DNA of 64,000 nucleotides from Aquila chrysaetos chrysaetos (Eukaryota; Chordata; Aves; Accipitriformes; Accipitridae), in contig NC_044024.1 in NCBI RefSeq assembly GCF_900496995.4, positions 372,001-436,000 on the forward strand, in the 5' to 3' direction. Each line of letters begins with the position of its first letter. Positions within the stretch are counted from its first letter, which is position 1. Positions 1 to 11,400 of this stretch are shown here, piece after piece. Both the position numbers and the translations under genes were made by a program. The notes under the pieces were generated by a model, which searched no databases, was not told the DNA's origin, and saw nothing but the letters and a program-made list of their open reading frames with translations.

Positions 1-2017
1 AGTCATGTACACCACAATTCTCTCACATGTATCAGACAATCGTACAGATAGTCATGAAAACTTGACCTTTGTTCCACCTTAAGAAACAGAAACTTAGTGT
101 AAACGAGCGTCTCCTTCAAGGCCTGTGTGGCAGAAATGTGATATACAAGTGCTCTTTCTGAAAACCAGCTTCCCTTCCCAGGAAATCCCAGGTCAATCAC
201 ATCAGTTCTGGGTTACCCATTATCTCGGCCAAATCCTTGTAAGTACTTCCTAGCACTAAGAAAGAGACCCATGTATATGATGTCATCTGAATATTCATTT
301 CCTACTTGGTGCCACAGATGGGCTTCACAAATTCAGCTGTTAGAGCAATACAGATTTTACCTTTACCTGCAGTTATCACACGCACTAGCTACTGATGCTT
401 TTGATAGCCTCACTGCTATCATAATACTTGCTGTTTGCAAGCTTCCCAGTTTCCCTTTTAGTGGCTCCATGAAGGCTGGTTGAGCTCTGGTTTTGGTAAA
501 CACAAGTGCTGGTCTAGGAAAATTTGCCTTAACCTCAGCTTGTCTTCCTGGCATGCAGCTGTACACCACGGATGTGTTGCAAAAGATGCACAGCAACTGC
601 CCTTTTTCCCAGAGATATCCCACACTGAATTAGGATCCAATGCCTGTCTTGCATTGTCCAGCTGTCCAACAGCGCATGCAGCCACAAAATGCACAGAGAA
701 CCTAGTTCATGGATTCCTTTTCAGTTTCATGAGCTTGCCTTTTCCTGCTTGCCTTAAAACCATTTTATTTAGCATCACCAGCTCCTGGTTATGGTTGTCT
801 AGCCAGTATAAAACTGCTATTTATCCATGTTTGTACAGCTACATTGCCTGTGGCTTTGCAGTGCAACTGAAATTGAATTGTTTTTTGATTTTGTGGCACA
901 GCTGTGGGATACCCGATAGCAGTCATCCACAGAGTGTCAACAGTGAGAGTGCCTGATGTGCTCAGACCACGTTGTGACCAGCCTGCTCTTCCTTGGAAAG
1001 CCCTTTGTCTCCATACCTCTATCTTGCCTTAGTGCTCTCTTCTTCTGGGACTGGAGCTCTGGCCACATCACACCACCTCAGAGGAACAGCACTGCAAGTC
1101 ATCTCGGGCAGTCAGAGCCAAGTCCCTGTTTGGGGAGCCGTGGCAGTCATGCTGAGGTACTCTGAGTGTATCGAACGTTACCACACTCCCACCTGAGAAA
1201 ACACACCTTGCAAACCCAGTGCTTTTACTGATGCAGTGGGTGTCTTTGTCCGACTGATGACACTTTGACTTCCCCAGAACCTTTAGGGGCGTTTCATCAT
1301 CAAGTGCAAAATCCACAATTTCTCTCTGAAAACAAGGACAAAAGGAGAAGGGAAAGCAAGCTAACTCCTGAGAGAACTGATAGCAGGGATGACATTGCTT
1401 AAAATAACTGCCTCAGCCTAGCACAGCACAGAGGGTCTTTCCCAGCTAGGTCAAGACCAGCAGTGGTGGAAATACAGGCAGGGAGGGAAGAGCTCATGGT
1501 GCTGGCTGCATTGCTGTTCTTTTGTTCATACAGAGCTCGGCTCTCTCCCCTTTGAAGACCCAAGGCTACTGGTCTGGATGGCTGTACCCATCACACCACT
1601 TACAGAAAGGACAAGCTCTTTTCTTCTCATTCTCCAAGCAGCACATGTCATGTCCACCTCCTTGCTCAGAAGTTCACCCTGTCGCTTGAATTCTTTGGAG
1701 TATGTCTGCTTCCCAGTTGCTCCATATAGCACTGAAGCCCCATATTCCCATTGCAGTAGGTTTGTTTCTGGGGTGGAGCTCAGACAGGTGGGCTGCTTTC
1801 CAGTAACAGTGACATTCCCTTCCCACCCCCTCCCTACCAAACACATGCACACATACACACACGCTTTTTTTAAACACCCTTTTTAAAGAATGAGAACATT
1901 ACCACAGGGCTCCAAAAACTGCAGCCTCATCTAGAATTGAAAGATTAAGAAAACATGACAGTTTCCCTGAAAATTTCAACATTGTCGCTTTGTCATCACA
2001 TTAACACACTATCCAGT
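1..2017. other. Intergenic sequence left of VSIG4
   Basis: I see no recognised gene here. The only exon-like object is a minus-strand stretch at 1207-1325, with an AG acceptor, a 39-codon open frame and a GT donor, but I recognise no protein in it. A short CA-rich run lies near 1843-1862. In mammals the next gene beyond VSIG4 is MSN, and nothing here resembles moesin. Confidence 0.5.
2013..2017 (+). repeat. Target-site duplication, left copy
   Basis: CCAGT directly precedes the LTR's terminal TG. It matches exactly the five bases after the LTR's terminal CA at 2925-2929. Confidence 0.85.
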
Positions 2018-2924
2018 TGTCGTGGTTTCAGCCCAGCCAGCAACAAAGCACCACGAGGCCGCTTGCTCACTCTTCCCCACCCTGGTGGGATGGGAAGCAG
2101 AAAATAGAAAGAAAAGCTTGTGGGATGATGCAAGGACAGGGAGGGATCACTCGCTGATTATGGTCACAGGCAAAAAACAAGACTCAACTTGGGGAAAAAA
2201 CAAAATCAATTTAATTTACTACCAATCAAATAAAAAATAATGAGAATTAAAACCAAACACCTTCCCTCACCCGTCTCTCCTTCCTGGCTCACCTCCACTC
2301 CTGGTTTTCTCTACCTCCTCCCCCACAGTGGCACGAGGAATGGGAGTTGTGGTCAGTTCGCAACATGTCTCTGCCGCTCCTTCCTCCTCAGGGGGAGGAA
2401 TCCTCACTCTTCCCCTGCTCCAGTTGGGGTGCCTCCCATGGGAGACAGTTCTCCACAAAATTCTCCGGCATGGGGTCTTCCCATGGGCTGCAGTCCTTCA
2501 GGCACAGGCTGCTCCAGTGCAGGCTTTCCCACGGAGTCACGGCCATCTTCAGGCCATCCGCCTCCTCCGGCGTGTGGTCCTGCACCAGTGGCAGGTGGGC
2601 ATCTCCTCCACCATTCACCTCCATGGACTTCCGTCTCACCATGGGCTGCAGGGCCGTCCCCTCCTCCGGTGCACCTCCTTCCTCTCCTTCTTCACTGACC
2701 TCGGTATCTGCACAGGGGTTTCTCTCACTTTCCACTCCCCTCTCCACTGCAGGTTTCCCCTCTGAAATCTGTTCTCCCAGAGGTGCTACTACCGTCACTG
2801 ATGGGCTCAGCCTTGGCCAGAGGCAGGTCTGACTTGGAGCCAGGGAAGCTTCTAGCAGCTTCTCACAGGAGCCACCCCTGCGGTCCTTCCCACTACCAAA
2901 ATCCTACCACACAAACCCAAAACA
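2018..2924 (-). mobile_element. Solo LTR, ERVL-like avian endogenous retrovirus
   Basis: This 907-bp element begins with TG and ends with CA, and is flanked on both sides by the 5-bp direct repeat CCAGT (2013-2017 and 2925-2929), the hallmark of a retroviral-type integration. Its body resembles a widespread avian ERVL-like LTR as I remember it, lying in reverse orientation. No internal gag, pol or env coding sequence is present, so it is a solo LTR left by recombination between two LTRs. The short open frames inside it are not genes. The intact target-site duplication suggests a fairly young or well-preserved copy. Confidence 0.88.
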
Positions 2925-2929
2925 CCAGT
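2925..2929 (+). repeat. Target-site duplication, right copy
   Basis: CCAGT directly follows the LTR's terminal CA and is identical to 2013-2017. Five bases is the duplication length usual for ERVL-type elements. Confidence 0.85.
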
Positions 2930-5254
2930 CATGATTTTTCTGTTGTTCTCTGGAAAACCCTTTTAGTGATAATTGTGTGCCTTGCAGTACTATTGCAACA
3001 GTTCTCCTCCCCTACTCACTTTCCTGCTTAGGAAGAAAGACTGTCAGACTTCACTGGCTTTTTACACACTTCGTAAGAGAACTCATTTTCTTTCACATCC
3101 TAAACTAATTCCTCTGCTTTCAAGTAGAGGGATCTAATATGTTCCTAGGAGTGTAATTCCTGGGCACACACAGACATTCACACCCACCCACTTTCATAGG
3201 CAAAATAAAGAGAACTATTACAAAATCTACTAACTTTGCAGTCCTGAAGTTTAATGATTTTCACCTGCTTCTCCACATTGCAATAAACTGCATGTACATG
3301 TCGACAATTTTTTCCAAGAGATCATCACCAACCAAAGCAGCTGTTTGTTCCCCTTCCATTTTGAAATCAAGGTTTCCCAGTCCTTAATTTTTAAGTACAT
3401 TCTTAACAAAGAGAAATAAAACTTGTGGTACAGGAAATTCAGGGAGAATGTATAAGGTCACTGATAAATACCTGTAAAGTGTGCCTTGCGGTTTGTGAAT
3501 TTTGATGAACTTTTACATCATTCATTCCTCTAATTTCTCATTGGACCTCTGTGTACTTTGGGTTTTCATAGCACTAGGTGAGTAGCATTGTGTTCTACCC
3601 TCATTTCTGTATTGCATAGAAGAAGTACCTTTCCTCTCCTTTTAAAAGTGCTACCAGATAATTTTTAGCTAACGTCTGCTTCCTTTTCCTTTGGAGAAAC
3701 TGTAAACAAATAGTCCCTACTGATCTTCTCCACACTGGTCATGATGAGTAGAATTTGCTCATTTTGCTTGTTCTTTTTTTTTTCCAAGCTGAGAAAGTAT
3801 AATGCATTCGCACAGAAGTGGTTTCATGCTGCTCATCATCCTTTATTATCATTCTCAGTAACTTTTCTAGCTCTGTTAAACCCTTTCAGGATGAGAAACA
3901 TCCTACATGCATACATAAGGTAGAAGCATTCCATGAGTTTTTACAGTACCACAGTCCTGTTTTCTGTTGCACTGGAATGCCTTTTCTAATAGCACCTAAT
4001 ACTCTTTTTGAATGCTGGTGAATTTTGAGCTGATGCTTGCAGAGAAGTGCAGATGCAGATCTTTCCTGAGTGTGAACAGCAAATCTGGGGGCCCACTAAT
4101 CCTGTGTCTGTGTCACCAATATCCTCCTCACCCCTCAGATCACCTGTTATGTTTTACATCTGTCTGCATGGCTTTTAATCGAACACGGTATTGCCCTGTC
4201 GTTCACTATAGAAAGGTTCTTCCATAACTCTGCAGTACCCATGTTACAGATTTACTCAGGGCAGTAGAAATTACGAATAACACAGCTTTTTGGCTCCGTA
4301 CTTGCCCTTCAGGCCTTCTAAGGTGGGAGGAAATTAATTCATGAATATCTACTGAGGAGCTGTAATTGTGAGTGCTTGCTGGTATTTTAAAGATGAGCCA
4401 GTTGTGCAAAAACATTCATACCAAAATAATGTAGGCATGTGTAAACAATCTTACCCACAAACTTATGGAAAAGTATCTAATATCTTTCAAATATTAAACA
4501 TGCATTAAAAGAGAGAATAGAGAAGGTGAACTTGGAAAGAATGTGCCTTGTTGCAGTATCGGAATCGCCCAAGCTGTCCTGCGCCAAAACTATAGAAAGT
4601 GTGCCCAGACCTTATGGCGAGTGCTGCAGAAAGGCACATTGAGTACAGCACGATGGGTGCATGAGACATTTCTTCTTTTTGTACTGCTGCTCCTAGTATG
4701 GTAAGGTTCTTGGTTTTATCCTAGCTTTAATCTTTCAGTGTTTCTTTAAGGGCTATCTCACATTAAAAGGACATTCTACCACCTATGCAGCACTTGAGGT
4801 GGATGGGAGGAGAAACGCCGATTCCCAGGCCAGCCTCATTCTGTACTTCTTACCCAAAGGTGATGGGGAGGTTGAGCAGCCCTTGGTGCTGGTTCTACTC
4901 CTACCCCATGAAGACTGTGAACGCAGATCCTTTTGGTCATATAAAGCAGTAAGTTTAGTACAGTGCTCTTGGCCAGGGATCTGTATACCCTAGCTTTCAA
5001 AGGGCTTTCTTCTACAGAGGCGGTGAAAGGGAAGCAAAAAAAGCAAAATCAGAAGATCTATACAGCAGTCTGTAACTGAAGTTCCTAAAGAGGTTTGCAT
5101 TTTCACAGCAGAGATTGTTAAGGCTCCACAAATTGTGAAGGAGCAAAAACTTCTTGTCCAACCTATTTTTCAGAGGCAAAGGTGAATAGGAAGATAAATT
5201 TTGCCTGGATGAAGGTACTCTTCAGGACGGCTACCTGTAGAACACTGTTGGTTA
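2930..5254. other. Intergenic / VSIG4 3' flank
   Basis: This lies downstream of the VSIG4 stop codon on the minus strand and must include its 3' UTR. No coding exon was recognised. The first canonical AATAAA I find on the minus strand is at 3842-3847, about 1.4 kb after the stop. ATTAAA variants on the minus strand occur near 4725-4730 and 4173. Which is used cannot be told from sequence. Confidence 0.4.
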
Positions 5255-5447
5255 TCATACAGTGTCCCCTACTTCATATACAGATTCTTCGGTGTTTCCA
5301 ACATATTCATTCTTTTTTGTATTTATTTCTTCATATCTTTTGTTTTCCACGGGCTCCATCACATAGTTGTTTTCAGTGGAGGAGATGGGTGCCTCATAAT
5401 GATCCGTACTTTCACACCTTGAAGAAGCTGCTGTTCTTGAGTTATGG
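5255..5447 (-). CDS. VSIG4: VSIG4 coding exon 7 (cytoplasmic tail and stop)
   Basis: After acceptor TGATTTCAG the exon encodes 63 residues ending GDTV and a TGA at 5255-5257. Tyrosines at 314, 325, 335, 345 and 354 sit in YEAP, YVME, YEEI, YVGN and YEVG contexts. YEEI is the classic Src-family SH2 ligand sequence. The tail is much longer than the human one, which ends soon after its VYEAAR. Confidence 0.8.
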
Positions 5448-8400
5448 CTGAAATCAAAATACAATATGAAAGAATAGTTGCAACCAGAGTAGACAAAGCA
5501 TCTCCCAACCATCAAGATTTTGAGCAAGATTGTTGTCTGATCCAAACCTATGTAAACCTGGGCCACTGGATTATGATAGGAGAGAACCTTGTCCTTTACT
5601 TCTAGGTGGCAGGAGAACCTTGGACGTTATAGCAGCATTGCCTCCAATCCAGGGAGAGTTTCAGAGGCAGCAAAAGGTATGTAAGCAGCACAAGGATTAC
5701 CACCATTTCTTGGAATGGCACAGCCAGACAACTGCTCTTTGCAAGATACACACACACACATATATATATATAAAGTGGTGGAGGAATGGTAAATGGTGAA
5801 CTGCATGCAGACTACACCCACCATGTAGCTTTTTGTATCTTTAAAATTAAGGTAAATCCTCTGAGGAGAAATGCCATCAGGGCAATTTGTTCAGTTGCTC
5901 AGGGTTCAACTGTTACTTAAAATGTTGCTTTATAAACTGCTTGGGAAACACAGCACCTGGGCAAACACTGCTGGCATGTTCTACCATGGCACTCAAATCA
6001 TCAGCACTTCAATTTATATCTAGATAAGTGGTTCTCCTTTTATGTTTTGACTGGATTATGAGGCTTTTCAGTATAGCTTCCATAGGTTACAAGTAGATCA
6101 GGATGTTGAAACTTGAGTTTAGAAATAGCTGTACCTTCCTGCCACAGCTATGATTAAGAGAGACAAGTTCAGCCAAGGATATTTCAGGGATAAATCAGAG
6201 TATAATCTCTGCATCGGGAGCCATAGCTCTGTAGAAGGGGAATTCCTGTTCTTTGCATTTGAAAAAACACTGGGAATTTATCCTTGGCAATGATCTTCAA
6301 TAGGCCTCATTGGTCTGAGGAGTTAATAAACAACTCTTGCTCATTTTTATGATTCTAATACTGCAAAGGAAAAGCTCTTTCTTCCTGCACTATGTGTTGA
6401 TGTGGAAAGCCCACAGATCATCAGTACAATGTACTACTGAGCTAACTTTGAACCTCTTCATCCATGCTGCTTACGAGGCTTTTCATCCTGACAGGTAAGT
6501 AGCACCATGAGTTTGGTGTTTTTTCCCCCTGCTCTCGTGCAGGCCCCAAAGACCCATCAATATGCTAGAGAAAGGGTTATACTCACAATTTTACTTCATA
6601 GACTTGAACTGGAAAAGAAGAATCAGAAATGTGTGTCAATAATTTGCATTTATATTCACACAAAAAAAATTTCTACTATGTCTCTTCTTGATATAAGAAA
6701 GCGACCTCTGGAGACAAAATAAAAATAGGAACCGTAGACATCATGTTAGGTGGGTGATGACTCCTATTCCCAGGATTCAGTGCAAGAAAATGAAAACAAC
6801 CCATATCCCAGCTGCAGCACAACTGGCTCAAAATAACTGGCCCAAGGTCAAAGGTAAAGTTGAGTTTAGAAACTAGAAGTTCCCAGTTCCCACAGTTTTT
6901 CTATTCATTAGAAGTTCAATAAAGAACAATTTAGAAAGAGGTTATTCTGGATTCCGTAAAAAAAAAGAAAAAAGAAAGAGGGCAAAAAGTATTTGATCAT
7001 AATTCTTATTAATTGGTGGCACAGAGTTGTAGAAGGGTAATCAAAGAAATAAAGGGACAAGGAGAAAACTGTGGCCATCAGCATTAAAAAACCCCAACCC
7101 AAACCCCAGGGTGTTCTCTGTGCACTACCAAGTGCTCGTGGTGAGAAAGGGGACGCTAAGAAAGCGTCTGTCAGGCGTTTTCTGGCGTCAGCGCAGAAAA
7201 GAGGCGTTCAGTAAATACATCCTGGGTCTGAAGACTAGAAAGGAAATGAATCCGTACTGAACGGGGAGGATCGGGGGTGAGCTCTTTTCCTCCGGGTCCC
7301 AAGGGAAATACTAAACAGCAGCTGGTGCAAACAGGTGTGTTAGAGTAGCAGGACGCGATTACCGGCTGCCGGCTACCTCAACGGATCTGAGCGACGAGCT
7401 CGGTCGAGCAGGTAAGCCTGCGGGCCACCGGCTGCCCGTGCGGAGCAGAGGGACAGGGACGGAGCCGTCCCCGGGCGGCGGTGGGCGGCGGGCCGCCGAG
7501 CGGGCCGCCCGGGGGGGCACAGACCCAGGGCCCCGCACCCAGCGCGGGGATGAGCGCTGCCCGCGGCCGGGCTGGGGCGGGCAGCGCGGGCAGGGCGGGC
7601 AGCGGGGCTGGGGCGGGCAGCGCGGGCAGCGCAGGCAGGGCGGGCAGCGCCTGCCCTCTGCTGCGCGCTGCCGGCGGCCCGCGGGGACGGTCCCGGCTGG
7701 GTCCCGGGAGCCCGCTGCGGCCGGCGCCTGGCAGACTCCCCCATCCCCGGCTGCTGCGACTGGTTTTCCCTGAGGGAAAGGGGCTCCTCTGCCTCGTTAG
7801 ATCTTCCGCCACCTCATTTGATCCATGCGCCTTTTGATGGACTGCCTGCGCGATGCCGGGGTGTGCGGGTTTGGGCTGGGATAGTTAGTTTTCTTCACAG
7901 CAGCTGGTATGGGGCCACGTTTTGGGTTTGCGCTGGTAACAGTGAGATGTGTTAGTTATGACTGAGCCAGGTTTGCACAGCCCCAAGGGCTGTTCTACTC
8001 CTCACCCTGCCCTGCCAGTGGGCAGGCTGGGGCTGCACAAGGAGCTGGGGGGGCACAGCCACGACAGCTGACCCCAACTGACCCACGGGATTTTCCAGAC
8101 CATATGATGTCATGCTCAGCAATAAAACTGGAAGGAAGGCGGGGATGTTCGGAGTGATGGTGTTTGTCTTCCCAAGCCACCCTTACACACAATGGAGCCC
8201 CACTTTGCTAGAGATGGCTGAACACCTGCCTGCCCATGGGAAGTGGGGAATGAATTCCTTGTTTTGCTTTACTTGCACATGCGGCTTTTGCTTTACCTAT
8301 TAAGCTGTCTTTATCCGAACCCAGGAGTTTTCTCATTTTTACCCTTCTGATTCTCTCCCCCATCCTACTGGGGGGGAGTGAACGAGTTGCTGCATGGGGC

Positions 8401-11400
8401 TGAGCTGCTGGCAGGGATTAAACCACAATGAGGTGCCAGAGCTGCTACCGGTAGCTGCAAGCACAGTACCAGCCCCATCCCCAAAACCCCTCAAAGGTAA
8501 AACCAAGCGGGGCACGTACAACACATTCAAGTTTTCCAGAACATTCTACTCACCGTCTTTGGGCTTTCTAATGCAAATGATAAGAAAGATGACGAGGAAA
8601 ACCACAGCACCACAAACCACAGCAATCAGGATGACCAGGTACAGGGACAGGTGAGTCCCTTGGAAATCTAGAACAGTACAGCAGAAGACTTTCAGAGAAG
8701 CCCTCCCAGGTCACAGTAGCAGTTACATGACACTGACCGCTTCCCTGAGGACAACAGCAGCCAGCCCTGTCATGGGCACGCAGGGTTGTACTGCATGTGC
8801 CTGTCCCTGCTTGTCCCCAACCTAACAGCACCTTACTCACATGGCTCTGAATAGGTGCAACTGTGTGAGCCAGCCAGACTGACTGCGTACATCTCGCTGA
8901 GAGACTACAGCCATAAAGCCAACCGGCAAAGTCTCTCAATGCTAAGGCTAACTAAGGCTGTGAGCTGGGCAGAATAGTTGCAGTACGCATCATGAAATAA
9001 AGGGTCTCAGCTTTTCTTTCAAGGATACTGTTCAGTTGTATTTGGAACATATTTAAACCTACCACGGCACTGCAAAGCTATAGGAGGTATAGAAGATCTG
9101 CTGGAGTTGCACACTGGGGCTTTTCTGCTGTTCCAGCTTTGACACTCAAAGAAAAGACCAAAATGGACTACTGTTGGGAAACACAGCAACAACTCTGTAT
9201 GCTCAAACTATGAAAGCTTCCCCCCCTGCTCCATAAAACCATCTGGAGTCTTTTAAAAAGAGAATAGCCATTAATACAAATTGCAGCCAAAAAGCAGAAC
9301 ACTAATTTTAAGGCTGAAGGTACTGACTACTGTCCCTAATCTCGTTCTTAGTTTTGTTTTGCTCTCCACTTACTCTGGGTTGTGTAATTCTTTTCTGGAT
9401 ATCCCACACCATTCTCAGGAGTCACTACTGGCATGGGCAGATCTGCAAAACAAACAGGAGTGAAAGGCTCACAGTGCATTTCCAATCCTTATTTTAGCAC
9501 CAGGAGATCTGGGATTATAGCTGTAGGATCAAAAGAGAATGTCTCCATCACCTTTACAAGGCAGTGAAAATAGACAAACTCTATAAATGAGTACTATATA
9601 CACACTATAATATATAGAGTATACTATATACTATATGCACTAGAGAGATACTACATATAGTATATATACACTATATATACTATGTATACAGGAACTATAT
9701 ATAGTATGTATGTCAATACACATACACACAGCTATAATAGTGGTGGAGCCCCATGGAGTCCAAGAGGTTACTGAGGTACCTCTGAACACCAGCTCTGTTT
9801 GGTTTTTTTCTGTAAGAATAGTCAACAACTGTCAACATCTTCCCTTAGCTCCTGGTCACTGATGCCGATTCCCACAACATGCTGTGTGATTGGTGGGGCA
9901 CTATAAATTCAAATGAAACATAACCCCAAAATACAAAGTTTCCACAAGCAGATCTACTCTAGCCCAGGTCTGAATTCCCACATCCCACAAAACCAAATGG
10001 GAAACGACAAGCCCTCCCTGAAAACAACTGTCCTTGCTAAGATAGGCTGTTTCCAGTCAGATCTGAAGCAGCTTTTGCATCACTTGTATCTGCTACTAGA
10101 GATACCAGCTCTGCCTCCCACTTCAGCAGCTTTCATTCAAGACCGGAAAACAAGCAAAAAAGCCCTTTAAAAAAGAAGAGAACAGAACCCAGAACATCCT
10201 ATATGGCCTACAAGTTAGGAAATGGTATTTCTAGCAGCCCTAAGACACATACAGAGCCTCTCCTACAGAGACACAGCCTCCCTAAGAGCAAGCTAAAAGC
10301 CCTCTGCAGACTGGAGACTGAGGAAAGGAGGATGTTCTATGTTCAGAAACATCTGGATTAATAACTGAGGCATATGGACTAAAATTCAATATTGTCAAGA
10401 CTGCATTCCCCAGCAACCAAATCCACTGCTAAGCGCTGGTGTCAAATCCTCCCGCTGACTCCTTGTCCTTGCTGTCAGCCATAACTGCTGTTACCCCAAG
10501 CTGTGGTTGGCTAGCGTCTCCCCGAGGTTCCCACATCCCTCGGAGAGGGATGTTGTGGGCAGGTCTGCAAGGTGAACAAGAGAGAGGCTCACACAGGAGC
10601 TGGACCATGTTTGTGATGCTGCTGCAATACAGAATTTTCCACTGGTGGGCCAAGACCATGAGGAACCAGCCACCATCTAAGGACAGGTGGGGGACTGCAT
10701 GCTAGTAGCGTTGACAACCATGGCCATCATTAATTCCTGTTCCCTTGCTGTATGTTCTGAAGTGCGACTGCTATGAAAAACAACATGTTGTTTCAGCCAT
10801 AACCTCCATTCCACTGGGAGCCCAGCAGGCTTTGCCTCTTTCGAAGGTCACTGTGTGGTGTCCGACCTTGGCTCTGCGATCACAGGCTTCAGGGCTCTGA
10901 TGACCGAGTTACCACCCAAGGAAAGTAGCAAGTCTTCCACAAGGAAGGCATCCATCACGTACCATCTTGCAGAGCCTGGATACATCAGAGTGTGTATAAA
11001 GCACAATGTGTTTTCCTGAAACATGTAGCCAATCACAAGGAACAAAGGCCAGTTTGATTTTTTTCACCCACTGAATTGCCACTCGTATGTTCCTCATACT
11101 CAAAATGAAGTCCTGATTCCTCATCTAAACTTGCTAAACTGCAATAGGCAGCATTACACAGCCACCAAGAATTTAAAAAAAGCCGAAGAGGAATAAATAT
11201 GTGTTTCAAATACAGAACCTCTTCTGCATCAGAAAAGAGCAGTTCTTCTAAAGAGGAGGAGGGAAATAGAATACGGAAATAAAAAAGGATAGAAAGCCAG
11301 AGCCAGTGATGAGAGGCGCTTCAGAGTGCAGAAGGCTAAGGCTTTTTGCATTTTCTTCTTTCAGGGAAGGGAAGTAGGAACATTGTTCCGTTCCAGTACG

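Noticed and set aside
2240-2832. Open frames of 136-161 codons at 2.2-2.8 kb
   Set aside because: They lie wholly inside the solo LTR, a noncoding regulatory repeat.
7373-7837. Open frames of 110-144 codons around 7.4-7.8 kb
   Set aside because: They translate the GC-rich minisatellite, giving low-complexity Ala/Pro/Gly/Arg with no similarity to a protein family.
10848-11124. Two overlapping minus-strand frames suggesting a frameshifted retrocopy
   Set aside because: No family recognised, no poly-A tail or target duplication seen, and the phase of VSIG4 needs no exon here.
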